A stretch of 41,293 nucleotides of DNA from an uncultured Geobacteraceae bacterium (GTDB lineage Bacteria > Desulfobacterota > Desulfuromonadia > Geobacterales > CAIOGM01). The number at the start of each line of letters is the position of its first letter. Position 1 is the stretch's first letter. Location of the stretch: assembly GCA_903902345.1 (NCBI GenBank), contig CAIUUR010000219.1:1-41293 (forward strand), given 5' to 3'. The notes beneath the pieces are model-generated. The model did no database searches. It saw only the letters and a list, made by a program, of their open reading frames with translations, and was not told the DNA's origin. Positions 23,734 through 33,623 of the stretch are shown piece by piece. The position numbers were made by a program, and so were the translations under genes.

Positions 23734-24186
23734 TCAGATAATAAGTTCGCCGTCCACGACAGGATTATACGTTTTTAGCCGTTCAGAACGGGCAGCATTC
23801 AGCAATTCATCGTCCGACGCAACAAAAACTACCGGAGAGTTGGTCGCCCTCCAAAGCCAGAGCGCCGTTGCAAGATGTATGCTGTCCGCTCCACGCAAGG
23901 CATGACGCGCTATCAACGACTCTATTCCCTCAACTGCCGCACCGCCAACCTCCACAATCATAACATGTTGAAGATCCTGAGCAAACTTGCTCCGTATGGA
24001 TGCCAACTCCGCCACACCCAACGAGCCGGTTTTTGCCCGTCGTGCTACGGCCGCAAGAGTTTCAGGAATGGCAAGCCACGAAATAGCAATCGTTACTCTC
24101 CCCTCAATAAGTGAGGTCATCTGTGCCGATCCAGCTTCCGCCGCATAACGTTTCACTAAAGCGCTGCTATCAAGATAATAGATCAT
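23734..24186 (-). CDS. vapC: VapC-like PIN domain ribonuclease toxin
   Basis: 150 residues forming a PIN domain. The acidic metal-binding residues are visible as D6 (YYLDSSALVKRY), E42 (AIPETLAA), D101 (RGADSIHLATAL) and D125 (FVASDDELL). Such enzymes cleave tRNA or rRNA when not bound by antitoxin. The start overlaps the antitoxin stop by four bases. The pair is the last part of the island and reads away from glyQ. Confidence 0.92.
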   Translation of the reverse strand: MIYYLDSSALVKRYAAEAGSAQMTSLIEGRVTIAISWLAIPETLAAVARRAKTGSLGVAELASIRSKFAQDLQHVMIVEVGGAAVEGIESLIARHALRGADSIHLATALWLWRATNSPVVFVASDDELLNAARSERLKTYNPVVDGELII

Positions 24187-24467
24187 CTTCGTTCCCGGAT
24201 AACTGTTTCCGACAAAGGTTCACCATCCAACTGCACCGGAGTAAATGAAGTGCACGGTCCTTTACCGGTGGGCAATTTCAGATGTCCTTGTGCCGCCAAT
24301 GCTGCCAAACGCTCATCAAGACCAAAGTTTTCCTCGATTCTGTCCAGTTTGTGTAAAATAGCCACCGGAGCGCCCCTATCAGTCACTACCACGTTTTCTC
24401 CGTTTTTAACTTCTCTTAGATAGTGGGTGAGACGATTTTTCAATTCACGAACACCAACCGTTTGCAT
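24183..24467 (-). CDS. vapB: Phd/YefM-type antitoxin of the VapC pair
   Basis: 94 residues. The N-terminal Phd/YefM fold is clear from VGVRELKNRLTHYLREVKNG and VVVTDRGAPVAIL. The C-terminal half (DERLAALAAQGHLKLPTGKG) is the toxin-binding tail. GGGAGG precedes the ATG. A consensus promoter overlapped by a palindrome lies directly upstream (24491-24526), consistent with autorepression by the toxin-antitoxin complex. Confidence 0.9.
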   Translation of the reverse strand: MQTVGVRELKNRLTHYLREVKNGENVVVTDRGAPVAILHKLDRIEENFGLDERLAALAAQGHLKLPTGKGPCTSFTPVQLDGEPLSETVIRERR

Positions 24468-24490
24468 GGGTAGGGCCTCCCTCAGCAGAA

Positions 24491-24526
24491 TGTAGCTATT
24501 GTAGCCACACCATAACTATTTGTCAA
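24491..24526 (-). promoter_or_regulatory. vapBC promoter with palindromic operator
   Basis: On the minus strand TTGACA (24521-24526), a 17-bp spacer and TACAAT (24498-24503). The -10 box lies inside the palindrome TGTAGCTATTGTAGCCACA (24491-24509; GCTA-TTG-TAGC core), a logical binding site for the VapBC complex. Confidence 0.75.
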
Positions 24527-24562
24527 TTGAAGAACGTAAAGTGAGTGCACACGCCGAACTCC

Positions 24563-24591
24563 TTGCAATTACAACGCCTCTTTTGTATATT
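24563..24591 (+). promoter_or_regulatory. glyQS promoter
   Basis: TTGCAA (24563-24568), 17-bp spacer, TATATT (24586-24591), about 45 bp upstream of the glyQ start. The glyQ duplicate at 22361 lacks this region, so the functional promoter is found only next to the intact gene. Confidence 0.6.
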
Positions 24592-24633
24592 CATCTCTCA
24601 TTACAGCGTTTCGCGCAACAGGAGGATCATCAC

Positions 24634-25508
<875 letters not shown>

Positions 25509-25512
<4 letters not shown>

Positions 25513-27569
25513 GCAAGGAACTGTTTCTGGAAATAGGCACTGAAGAGATCCCCGCCGGGTTTCTCCCCAAGGCCATGGCGGACATGAAGAACCTCATCAC
25601 CAAGGAGCTGGAACAGGCCAGGATCCCCTACACCGAGATCAGGACCATGGCGACCCCCCGCCGTCTGGTTCTCGTGGTAAGCGGCATGTCGGCGGAGCAG
25701 CCCGACGCCGAAATCACCGCCATGGGACCGGCCAGGAGCATCGCCTTCGGCCCCGACGGCGCCCCCTCCAAGGCAGCCCAGGGGTTCGCCCGTGGCCAGG
25801 GGGTTGACGTGACCTCCCTGCAGATCATCACCACTGAAAAGGGAGAGTACATTGCCGCAGTGAAGAAGGAAACGGGACGCCCCACGGCGGAACTCCTCCC
25901 GGCCATCCTCCCCCGGCTCATGGGGAACATCCCCTTCAAGAAATCCATGCACTGGGGAGATTACGACGTCCGCTTCGCCCGCCCCATCCACTGGATTGTG
26001 GCCCTCTTCGACGGGGTCGTCGTCCCCTTCTCCTTCGGCCCCATTCAAAGCGGCGCCAGCTCCCGGGGTCACCGGTTCATGGGGGACGCCACCTTCCTCG
26101 TGCGGGACTTCGCCCAGTACCAGGAAGAGTGCCGGCGGCAGTTCGTCATCCCCGATCCCGGAGAGCGGCGGGAGATCATCCGGAGCCTGGTGGAGGAGGC
26201 CGCCGTCGCCGCAGGCGGTCGGCTCCTTAACGATGATGGGCTCCTGGACGAGGTGACCTATCTGGTGGAATACCCCAGCGTGGTGCGGGGGACCTTTGAC
26301 CCGGGCTTCCTGGAAGTTCCCAAAGAGGTGCTCATCACCTCCATGCGAAGCCACCAACGCTATTTCTCCATAGTTGACTCTGACGGCAAGCTCATGCCCG
26401 GCTTCATCACCGTCAACAACACCCTCACCGAGAATCCCGACGTAGTGGTGAAGGGGAACGAACGGGTCCTCCGTGCCCGCCTCTCCGACGCCCGCTTCTT
26501 CTTTGATGAAGACAAGAAGGTCCCCCTGGCTCAGCGGGTGGAATCGCTCAAATCGGTGGTCTATCAGCAGAAGCTGGGGACTTCCCATGAGAAGATGGAG
26601 CGGTTTCGGGCCATTGCCGAAGGGTTGGCGGAACTGCTGGCCCCTGGGAAGAAGGAGCAGGTCTCCCGTGCGGCCTGGCTCTGCAAGGCCGATCTGGTCA
26701 CGGGAATGGTGGGGGAATTCCCCGAGGTTCAGGGGATCATGGGACGGGAATACGCACTGCTTCAGGGAGAGACGCCCGAGGTGGCCCAAGCCATCGCCGA
26801 ACACTACCTCCCCAACCAGGCGGGAGGAGCACTCCCCGCCTCCCACATCGGCTCACTGGTCTCCATGGCCGACAAACTGGACAGCATCTGCGGCTGCTTC
26901 GGCGTGGGACTGGTCCCCACCGGCGCTGCCGACCCCTATGCCCTCCGCCGGGCGGCCCTGGGAATCATCGCCATCATCCTCAATCAGGGGTACCGCCTCC
27001 CCCTTGCCGAACTCATCAACAAAAGCCTCACGCTCCTGGAGCCGAAACTGACCCGCCCCAAGGAAGAGGTAGCCACCGAGGTGCGGGAGTTCTTCCGGGG
27101 GAGGTTTGTCAACCTACAGAGCGGCGAATTCCCCGGCGACGCCGTGGAAGCGGCCGTGGCAGTGGGATATGACGATCTGGTGGACACCAAGGCCCGCATT
27201 GCGGCCCTGACACAGTTCAAAAACCATCCCGACTTCCAGGCGCTGGCCGTCGGGTTCAAGCGGGCGGCCAACATCGTCAAGGAAGGGGTCGATTCCCCCG
27301 TTGACCCAACCCTCTTCACCGATCCGGCGGAAGGGGAACTCTGCGTCGCCTTCGCCGCGGTGAAGAGTTCCGTGGAGGGAAAGGTGGCGGATCACGCCTA
27401 TCTGGACGCCCTCACCCAGATCGCCACCCTTCGCGGCCCCATCGACACCTTCTTCGAAAAAGTCATGGTCATGGATGAGAACTTGCAAGTTCGGGCCAAC
27501 CGCCTGGCTCTCCTCACGGGGATCGCCCGCCTGGTGGGAGGGATCGCCGACTTCAGCCGTCTGGGCTGA
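25509..27569 (+). CDS. glyS: Glycyl-tRNA synthetase beta subunit
   Basis: 686 residues, the normal size. It begins [20 protein letters not shown] and contains [65 protein letters not shown] and the HD-like and anticodon-binding C-terminal regions ([43 protein letters not shown]). The beta subunit binds tRNA-Gly. The ATG overlaps the glyQ stop by four bases, so the subunits are translationally coupled. A MITE begins 78 bp after the stop. Confidence 0.96.
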
Positions 27570-27646
27570 GCGAAAACAGATACCTGACGTGCGCAGAGGC
27601 GGGGCTCAAGAGCCTCGCCTCTGTCGTTTCATCCGACAACAATCAA

Positions 27647-27779
27647 CCTGAATGCTACTAATCTGCGGCCGGCTACGTTCCTCCCCTTTCAAGGGGGAGG
27701 TATCTTCCCCCATCCCCACCCCAGCCCTCCCCCTAAAGGGGAGGGGGATTCTGGTAGCCGCAGATTGGTAATAATCAGG
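27647..27779. mobile_element. MITE-like element, copy 2 (133 bp), 8-bp target duplication
   Basis: Terminal inverted repeats start CCTGAATGCTACTAATCTGC on the left and the complement of CCTGATTATTACCAATCTGC on the right. ACAATCAA occurs immediately outside on both sides (27639-27646 and 27780-27787), a perfect 8-bp target duplication different from that of copy 1. The G/C-rich palindromic centre is like that of copy 1 in reverse orientation. The right end is only 24 bp from the start codon of the next gene, so the insertion separated that gene from its original promoter or now supplies one. Confidence 0.9.
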
Positions 27780-27803
27780 ACAATCAAAGAGAGGGAGGAA
27801 GTA

Positions 27804-28913
27804 ATGAACTGGGGACGTTTCATTCTGTACGTCGGCGTAGTCTCGGCTCTCTTTTTTTCCGGAGCGGCCTTCGCCACAACGATTGTGAGCGGAGATCTGA
27901 GCATCAGGGACGGCGGGGATCTTGTTTTCTCCGATGGCACCGTTCAAAGCAGTGCTCAACAGCAGGGACCGGCAGGTCCTGCCAACGCTCTGGCAATAGG
28001 TACGGTAGTTTCCGGGGCAACAGCAGGGGCAACTATTACGGGAACGGCGCCCAATCAGCTGTTGAACCTGACTCTGCCGTTGGGTCCCCAGGGGGCATCA
28101 GGAAACAGCCTGATCACTCTGGCGGGAATCTGTGATGCGCTGCGGGCGGGTGGCGCAGGGATGCCACTCTTCTGCCTCACCCCATCGGTGACATCCATCA
28201 CCTCTCCCACGGTCATGTACTCGAAACAGAGCAGTTTCACCGTAAGCGGCACGGACCTGGGAAGCGCCACGGTGACAGCACTTGGCGCCTGCTCCAGCCT
28301 GACGGAAACAGCAGGAGGTTCCGCAACAATGCGGACCTTTTCTTGTACGCCAACTTCGGTAGGCACAGTAACTATTTTCGTAACCACCGATGGAGCCGCC
28401 CTGAAACAGATGTCATTTTCAGTTCCGCCCCCTCAGGTTACGCTAACCACCAGTATGGGAACTATTGTCGTGGAGCTTTCCCCCGCAAAAGCACCCATAA
28501 CGGTCAACAACTTTCTGCGCTATGTCAATGAAGGCTTCTACAGTAATACGATTTTTCATCGCGTATTGTTGGGCTTCGTGGTCCAGGGTGGCGGCTTCGG
28601 CATCGACGGCGTACAAAAGAGTCCAACTCATGCGGCAATATATCTGGAGCTACCATCGGCAACAGGGCTTACCAACGCCCAAGGAACCATTGCCATGGCT
28701 CGGACTACCGATGTCAATTCAGCAACGACTCAGTTCTTTTTCAACACCGTCAACAATGCCTCTCTTGACACCGGCTCCGGCGGATATGCGGCATTCGGGA
28801 GTGTCATCCAGGGATTTGATATCGTCAAGGCAATTGAAGCTGTCCCCGTTTCCGCAACGGACAGTAAGCCGATTACCCCGGTCATCATGACCTCAGCCAC
28901 CCAGACAAGGTAA
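27804..28913 (+). CDS. Exported cyclophilin-type peptidyl-prolyl isomerase with collagen-like and Ig-like N-terminal region
   Basis: 369 residues from the ATG at 27804 (GGGAGGAAGTA upstream). A signal peptide (ILYVGVVSALFFSGAAFA) is followed by DLSIRDGGDLVFSDGTVQSS, a short Gly-Pro-rich part (QQQGPAGPANALAIG ... LPLGPQGASGNS), and a beta-type domain resembling IPT/Ig folds (TPSVTSITSPTVMYSKQSSF). From about residue 215 it is a cyclophilin domain: TSMGTIVVELSPAKAPITVN, FYSNTIFHRVLLGFVVQGGG, GTIAMART, TTQFFFNTVNN and YAAFGSVIQGFDIVKAI. The R of FHRV and the Q/F of QFFF fit an active PpiA/PpiB site. Periplasmic or extracellular folding of an envelope protein is likely. The fusion architecture is uncommon. 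Confidence 0.85.
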   Translation: MNWGRFILYVGVVSALFFSGAAFATTIVSGDLSIRDGGDLVFSDGTVQSSAQQQGPAGPANALAIGTVVSGATAGATITGTAPNQLLNLTLPLGPQGASGNSLITLAGICDALRAGGAGMPLFCLTPSVTSITSPTVMYSKQSSFTVSGTDLGSATVTALGACSSLTETAGGSATMRTFSCTPTSVGTVTIFVTTDGAALKQMSFSVPPPQVTLTTSMGTIVVELSPAKAPITVNNFLRYVNEGFYSNTIFHRVLLGFVVQGGGFGIDGVQKSPTHAAIYLELPSATGLTNAQGTIAMARTTDVNSATTQFFFNTVNNASLDTGSGGYAAFGSVIQGFDIVKAIEAVPVSATDSKPITPVIMTSATQTR

Positions 28914-28919
28914 TCATCG

Positions 28920-29510
28920 TCAAAAGGCAAGGAGATTATTTTTCCCGCCCACCAGCTGCCGGGCCAGCTCGTCGGCCTGGAGCAGGGTCGCCTCGGGGAG
29001 GCTATTACTGGAAGGTCCGACGCCGCAGACGCGAAGGAGATGGCTCTCGCTGAAACCGAGCCACTTGAGAAAGCCGTCATAACGGGGAAAGATGTCGGCA
29101 AAAAGCGTCTCGTCCGGGTGCCCCTGGGTGATGATGAAAACCAGTTTCTTGGGAGAAAGACGACTGGGAGTAGGGTTGGACAGATAATCCGGTTTCAGGT
29201 AGGAGTAGGTCCGATCCATGAACCCCTTGAGCTGGGCTGTCATATCTCCGTAGTAGACCGGCGTGGCCAACACCACGGCATCGCTCTCCGCCACTGCGGC
29301 AAGCACCTCGGACAGGTCGTCGTTGAGGATGCACTGCTCCAGCCCCTGCTTGCAGGCATAGCACCCCTGACACCCCCGATAGGTGAGCCGGTTCAGTTCG
29401 AAGCTGCTGACCTCTGCGCCAAGGGCGGCCGCCGTGTCCTGAAAGCGACGGGCGATGGTGCTGCTGTTCCCCTGGGAGCGTGGACTCCCCATGAGAGTGA
29501 CAATCTTCAT
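28920..29510 (-). CDS. Flavodoxin-fold NAD(P)H-dependent FMN reductase / iron-sulfur flavoprotein-like
   Basis: 196 residues with a flavodoxin-like fold: FMN phosphate loop GSPRSQGNSS near the start, then AVVLATPVYYGDMTAQLKGF and an ITQGHPDE loop. A compact cysteine cluster at C47-X2-C50-X2-C53-X6-C60 (GCQGCYACKQGLEQC) fits the CX2CX2CX4-7C motif of archaeal and bacterial iron-sulfur flavoproteins (Isf), which bind a [4Fe-4S] cluster and reduce O2 or H2O2. The ATG at 29510 has GGAGGAAG upstream. It is the last gene of the exosortase/sugar-nucleotide run, 28 bp from the epimerase, but may be functionally separate. Confidence 0.87.
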   Translation of the reverse strand: MKIVTLMGSPRSQGNSSTIARRFQDTAAALGAEVSSFELNRLTYRGCQGCYACKQGLEQCILNDDLSEVLAAVAESDAVVLATPVYYGDMTAQLKGFMDRTYSYLKPDYLSNPTPSRLSPKKLVFIITQGHPDETLFADIFPRYDGFLKWLGFSESHLLRVCGVGPSSNSLPEATLLQADELARQLVGGKNNLLAF

Positions 29511-29538
29511 ATGCTCTTCCTCCATTGAATAGGTTCCG

Positions 29539-30579
29539 TTATTTGGACGGTGGACCAAGAGTATCGATGTACCACTGAAGGGCGGCGTCCAACCCCTGAT
29601 TAATCGTGTGGGTCGGATCATACCCCAGGAGCCGCCGTCCCTTGCTGATATCCGCCTGGGAGTGCAGAACATCCCCCTGGCGGAAGTCACGGTGGATCGG
29701 CTGGGCCCCGGCTAGGTGAGGGTAATGGGGAAGAAGCCTGTCGTGAAGCAGGGAGTACAGCTCGTTGAGGGAGGTCCGGGCGTTCAGCGCCGTGTTGTAG
29801 ATCTGGTTCACCGCCTCGGGAGCCTCCGCCGTCGCCGCCAGGATATTCATCTGCACCACGTTCTCCACAAAACAGAAGTCGCGGCTGGTCTCGCCGCTGC
29901 CGTTGATGTAGAGTTGCTCCCCCTTGATAAGCGAGGAGATCCAACGGGGGATAACGGCGGCATAGGCCCCTGCCGGGTCCTGACGGGGACCGAAGACGTT
30001 GAAATAGCGGAGCCCCATCGTCTGGATGCCGTAACTCCGGGCAAAGACATCGGCGTACAATTCGTTAACGTACTTGGTCACGGCGTAGGGAGAGAGCGGC
30101 CTGCCGATGACCTCCTCCACCTTGGGGAGTCCCGGATGGTCGCCATAGGTGGAACTGCTGGCGGCATAAACAATCCGCTTCACCCCTTCGTCCCGTACCG
30201 CCACCAGCATATTGAGGGTGCCGTTAATATTGTTGTCGTTGCTGGTGATCGGGTCTTCCAGTGAACGGGGGACCGAGCCCAGGGCCGCCTCATGAAGAAC
30301 GTAGTCAACCCCGCGACAGAGGTTTCGGCACCCCTCCAGGTCACGCACATCCCCCTGGATGAAGGTAAAGCGCCCCCACTGTTCCGGTGTCACCAGAGTT
30401 CGGACCTGCTCCAGATTGCCCCGCTTCCCGGTGGAAAAATTATCAACCCCCACCACACTCTGGTCCAGTCGAAGAAGATGCTCCAGCAGGTTCGAACCGA
30501 TAAAACCGGCGCATCCGGTAACGAGCCACCTCTTCGGGGCCTCCTGTAACTCCTTCCGAACCTCATCATATCTGCTCAA
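29539..30579 (-). CDS. WbpP/TviC-type UDP-N-acetylglucosamine 4-epimerase (extended SDR)
   Basis: 346 residues. The Rossmann motif TGCAGFIG is at 21-28, the catalytic Tyr-Lys pair is Y165/K169 (YAVTK) with the serines of ASSSTYGD ahead, and [24 protein letters not shown] and FRQGDV follow as in WbpP. This family interconverts UDP-GlcNAc and UDP-GalNAc (or the uronic acids) for O-antigen, Vi-type or other exopolysaccharide. The TTG start at 30579 has GGGAGG at good spacing. The neighbouring dehydrogenase is of the WbpO/TviB type, the usual partner. The exact substrate is inferred from family. Confidence 0.88.
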   Translation of the reverse strand: MSRYDEVRKELQEAPKRWLVTGCAGFIGSNLLEHLLRLDQSVVGVDNFSTGKRGNLEQVRTLVTPEQWGRFTFIQGDVRDLEGCRNLCRGVDYVLHEAALGSVPRSLEDPITSNDNNINGTLNMLVAVRDEGVKRIVYAASSSTYGDHPGLPKVEEVIGRPLSPYAVTKYVNELYADVFARSYGIQTMGLRYFNVFGPRQDPAGAYAAVIPRWISSLIKGEQLYINGSGETSRDFCFVENVVQMNILAATAEAPEAVNQIYNTALNARTSLNELYSLLHDRLLPHYPHLAGAQPIHRDFRQGDVLHSQADISKGRRLLGYDPTHTINQGLDAALQWYIDTLGPPSK

Positions 30580-30659
30580 GACGTCACCTCCCCTCTTCCT
30601 CCATCCAACTCACACCCCCGGAACCAGGAGCCTGGGACCAGGAACCGGCACTTGGCACC

Positions 30660-31946
30660 TTACAGCCTCCAGACCTGAACTCCGCTTTTCAGCAACTCTT
30701 CACGGTCGTAGATTCCCTTCACATCCATGAGAACCGGATTACCGTAAGTCAGATGACAAATATCACTGACGCTGAGCGCCCGGAACTCGGCATGGGCGAC
30801 AGCCACCACCACCGCCACTGCCGGTTTCAACGCATTCAGCGGTGTCAGAGTTACCCCGTATTCGTGCTCCGCCTCGTGGGGATCAGCCTGGGGATCACAC
30901 ACCTGCACCTGTATCCCGTACTCCTCCAACTCCGCGATAATATCCACCACCCGGGTGTTCCTGACGTCGGGACAATCCTCCTTAAAAGTAAGCCCCAGCA
31001 TGGTGACACGGCAACCGACAATGTTGTGCCCGGCGCGAACCATCTCCTTGATGGTCTGACGGGCGATGAAGGTCCCCATGCTGTCGTTGATCCGGCGTCC
31101 GGCCAGAATCACCTGTGGGATGTAGCCGACTTTTTCCGCCTTGTGAGTCAGGTAGTAGGGGTCGACCCCGATACAGTGCCCCCCCACCAGACCGGGACGA
31201 AATTTGAGGAAGTTCCACTTGGTCCCGGCGGCATCCAGCACCTCATTGGTGTCGATCCCCAACCGATCAAAGATCAGCGCCAGTTCGTTCATGAGGGCGA
31301 TATTCAGGTCACGCTGGGTATTTTCAATGACCTTGGCGGCCTCCGCCACCTTAATGGTACTGGCCCGATGAACTCCGGCAGTGACAACGGACTCGTAGAC
31401 CCGGGCCACGGCCTCCAGCGTGGGAGCATCCTGCCCCGATACCACCTTCATGATCGTGGTGAAGGTGTGCTCCTTATCGCCGGGATTGATCCGCTCCGGG
31501 CTGTAACCCACCGTAAAATCTACCCCGCAGGTCAACCCTGAAACCTTTTCCAAAACGGGAACACACTCCTCTTCGGTGGCGCCGGGGTAGACCGTTGACT
31601 CATAGACAACGATATCCCCAGCCTTCAGCGCCTGCCCCACACTCTCCGACGCCTTCAGGACCAGCCCCAGATCAGGAACATGGGCCTCATCCACCGGAGT
31701 GGGGACCGCCACGATATGAAAATCGGCCGAGCGCAGATCGTCGATCCGGTCGGTGAAGAGGATGTCGGCATCGGCCAACTCCTGGGCCGTCACCTCCCCG
31801 GTCCGGTCGTAGCCGCTTTTAAGCTCTTCTATCCTGAGCGGATTGATATCGAACCCCACAGTCCGCCTGACCTTGCCGAAGGCGATAGCCACCGGCAATC
31901 CCACATACCCCAACCCCACTACGGAGATAATCCTCACTCTGCTCAT
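30660..31946 (-). CDS. Nucleotide sugar dehydrogenase, WbpO/TviB type
   Basis: 428 residues. NAD-binding GLGYVG at 11-16, YESTVYPGATEE, VGYSPERINPGDKEH, and the catalytic cysteine C258 in GGHCIGVDPYYL are all present, followed by the C-terminal UDP-binding domain (LGLTFKEDCPDVRN). The family oxidises UDP-GlcNAc or UDP-GalNAc to the uronic acid using two NAD+. The ATG at 31946 follows GGAGGGGGATCG; a reading 54 bp longer runs almost into epsI without a ribosome site. Lies between epsI and the epimerase gene, all in one direction, and should supply acidic sugar for an exopolysaccharide linked to exosortase. Confidence 0.9.
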   Translation of the reverse strand: MSRVRIISVVGLGYVGLPVAIAFGKVRRTVGFDINPLRIEELKSGYDRTGEVTAQELADADILFTDRIDDLRSADFHIVAVPTPVDEAHVPDLGLVLKASESVGQALKAGDIVVYESTVYPGATEEECVPVLEKVSGLTCGVDFTVGYSPERINPGDKEHTFTTIMKVVSGQDAPTLEAVARVYESVVTAGVHRASTIKVAEAAKVIENTQRDLNIALMNELALIFDRLGIDTNEVLDAAGTKWNFLKFRPGLVGGHCIGVDPYYLTHKAEKVGYIPQVILAGRRINDSMGTFIARQTIKEMVRAGHNIVGCRVTMLGLTFKEDCPDVRNTRVVDIIAELEEYGIQVQVCDPQADPHEAEHEYGVTLTPLNALKPAVAVVVAVAHAEFRALSVSDICHLTYGNPVLMDVKGIYDREELLKSGVQVWRL

Positions 31947-32006
31947 ACGATCCCCCTCCCCCTCGTCCTTTTCGCCGTAGATCTCCATCCAGGGAGACAA
32001 CGGTGA

Positions 32007-32642
32007 TTACGAGGGAAGAAACTTTTGAAATAGTGGATAAAAATCCTGGATAAACGTATTCGCTGCGACGAATTGTCCTTCCACGTCCCCCTCGAAGGCA
32101 ATGGATATCCTGACAAAGGTGGCATCCCGCCGCCGGGAGGTGATGGAACTACGTATCTGAGCCAACTTCAACCCGATCTCACTGGCAATCACCTCATCTC
32201 CCGGCGCCCGGAACCAGTAGACGAAAAGCTCCTTCTGCCCCCCCTTCTGGTACACCGCTTGAACCACGGGAAACTCTTTCCCCCCCGCCTTCAGGGTGAC
32301 CACCCGTTCTGACAGTTTAAGCCATCCCCCTCCGGGGAGGCAATGTTTAGGGGAATGGATCTCCCCTCCCCCCTTGCCGCCGCCATGGTACCCAAGATAA
32401 AGATTCACCTTTTCTCCCCGGGCGTTGACATACAGAGCGGAGAGATAATCGGTGGGCTTGAGAACTTCCAGGACTTCCTTGCTGAACTCCCCCCGGGTTA
32501 ACTGGCGCCATTGGCCGTTGGTGGCGGGGAAATCCGCCAGGGGGATATTCGCCGGGACGGTGATGTCCTTGTGTATGTTTATGTAGAGACCCACCGCCGC
32601 CAGAAGGAGGTAAATAACCAGGAACCGCCATCTCTTGATCAT
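32007..32642 (-). CDS. epsI: EpsI family protein, exosortase-associated
   Basis: 211 residues with one N-terminal membrane helix (FLVIYLLLAAVGLYI) and a periplasmic domain. Typical EpsI features are PLADFPATNGQW, TDYLSALYVNARGEKVNLYL, GGGEIHSPKHCLPGGGW with the invariant H-S-P-x-x-C-L-P-G-x-G-W, and KELFVYWFRAPGD. EpsI is encoded beside, or fused to, exosortases in EPS-producing Gram-negative bacteria; its biochemical role is not settled. The ATG overlaps the exosortase stop by four bases. Confidence 0.9.
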   Translation of the reverse strand: MIKRWRFLVIYLLLAAVGLYINIHKDITVPANIPLADFPATNGQWRQLTRGEFSKEVLEVLKPTDYLSALYVNARGEKVNLYLGYHGGGKGGGEIHSPKHCLPGGGWLKLSERVVTLKAGGKEFPVVQAVYQKGGQKELFVYWFRAPGDEVIASEIGLKLAQIRSSITSRRRDATFVRISIAFEGDVEGQFVAANTFIQDFYPLFQKFLPS

Positions 32643-33475
32643 TTTCTCCCCCTGTCCATGAGTGCTCCCAGTCCGGCCAGCAGCATGAGCGCCACAGCAA
32701 AAACCGCCAGCCCGGCAAATTCATGAAAGAAACCCTCCGCCGCCTTTGCCCCCCAGTACTGGGCCAGGATTCCGGTCCCCATGACCCGGACCCCGTTGGT
32801 AAGAATAGCTATGGGAATCGCTGCAATGATCATGATCACTCGCTTCATTGTCCCCTTCTGGGTGATGAGGGCAAATGCCGCCGCCAGAGCCAGCAGGGAG
32901 ACCAGTGACCGGATACCGCTGCAGGCGTCGGCCACCTCCAGCGTCGTCTCCGGCAGGATGAGGATATTTCCCTCCCGGATGATGATCACCCCCATGAGTT
33001 GCAGAGCCTCCACGGAGTATTTAGCCACCAGTTGTTTGAGAGGAAAGGCGATGGAATCGTAGACGATGTAGGGGAGCGGCACCATGAAGAACAGGTAGAG
33101 CACCGGCAGGAGCAGTATCCGGAACACCTTCATCCCGAAGAAGAAGAGAATCAACCCTGCAAGAAGAACAATAAGGGATGACCGCATGGTGTATAATTCA
33201 AAGGCGAGATACCCCACACAAAGTTGCAAAAGGCCAACGAGAATGATCACCATGCCCAACGAAGCAGGCGCCGATTCCGCACTCATCAGCTCTTCACGCC
33301 GCTCATAGATGAAATAGCCGGCGATGATCGGTACGATGAATCCATGGGAGTAATTGGGATCATTATACCACTGATCCACCATGAACGGCACGATGTTGTA
33401 GTACATCAGGACGAACAGGGGGAGGAGCAATAGGTATGAGTAACGATACGACCTGAGACTTTCTGCAAACGTCAT
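32639..33475 (-). CDS. Exosortase (XrtA/EpsH-like transpeptidase)
   Basis: 278 residues with about eight membrane helices. The catalytic triad is visible as C185 (VADACSGIRSL), R230 (TNGVRVMGTG) and H251 (FFHEFAG), each in the expected conserved block, with NYSHGFIVPI near the N-terminus. Exosortases cut and transfer proteins carrying PEP-CTERM signals. Two such substrates, with VPEPSTYALL tails, are encoded at 4885-6284. It heads the operon with epsI and sugar-nucleotide genes. The exact subtype (A or another) cannot be fixed by eye. An inverted repeat (GGGTGC/GCACCC, 33498-33520) lies in the short leader. Confidence 0.92.
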   Translation of the reverse strand: MTFAESLRSYRYSYLLLLPLFVLMYYNIVPFMVDQWYNDPNYSHGFIVPIIAGYFIYERREELMSAESAPASLGMVIILVGLLQLCVGYLAFELYTMRSSLIVLLAGLILFFFGMKVFRILLLPVLYLFFMVPLPYIVYDSIAFPLKQLVAKYSVEALQLMGVIIIREGNILILPETTLEVADACSGIRSLVSLLALAAAFALITQKGTMKRVIMIIAAIPIAILTNGVRVMGTGILAQYWGAKAAEGFFHEFAGLAVFAVALMLLAGLGALMDRGRK

Positions 33476-33623
33476 CTACACCTCACATGATAGAAATGGG
33501 TGCGTAGTCCCGATGCACCCTTGTTCAAAGCCATTAGATTGCGGCAGTGGCGAGTCAAACCTCAAAATTACACGCAAATGATATCCTCTGCAACTTTTTT
33601 CAGACGCACTACGTCACCGGACG

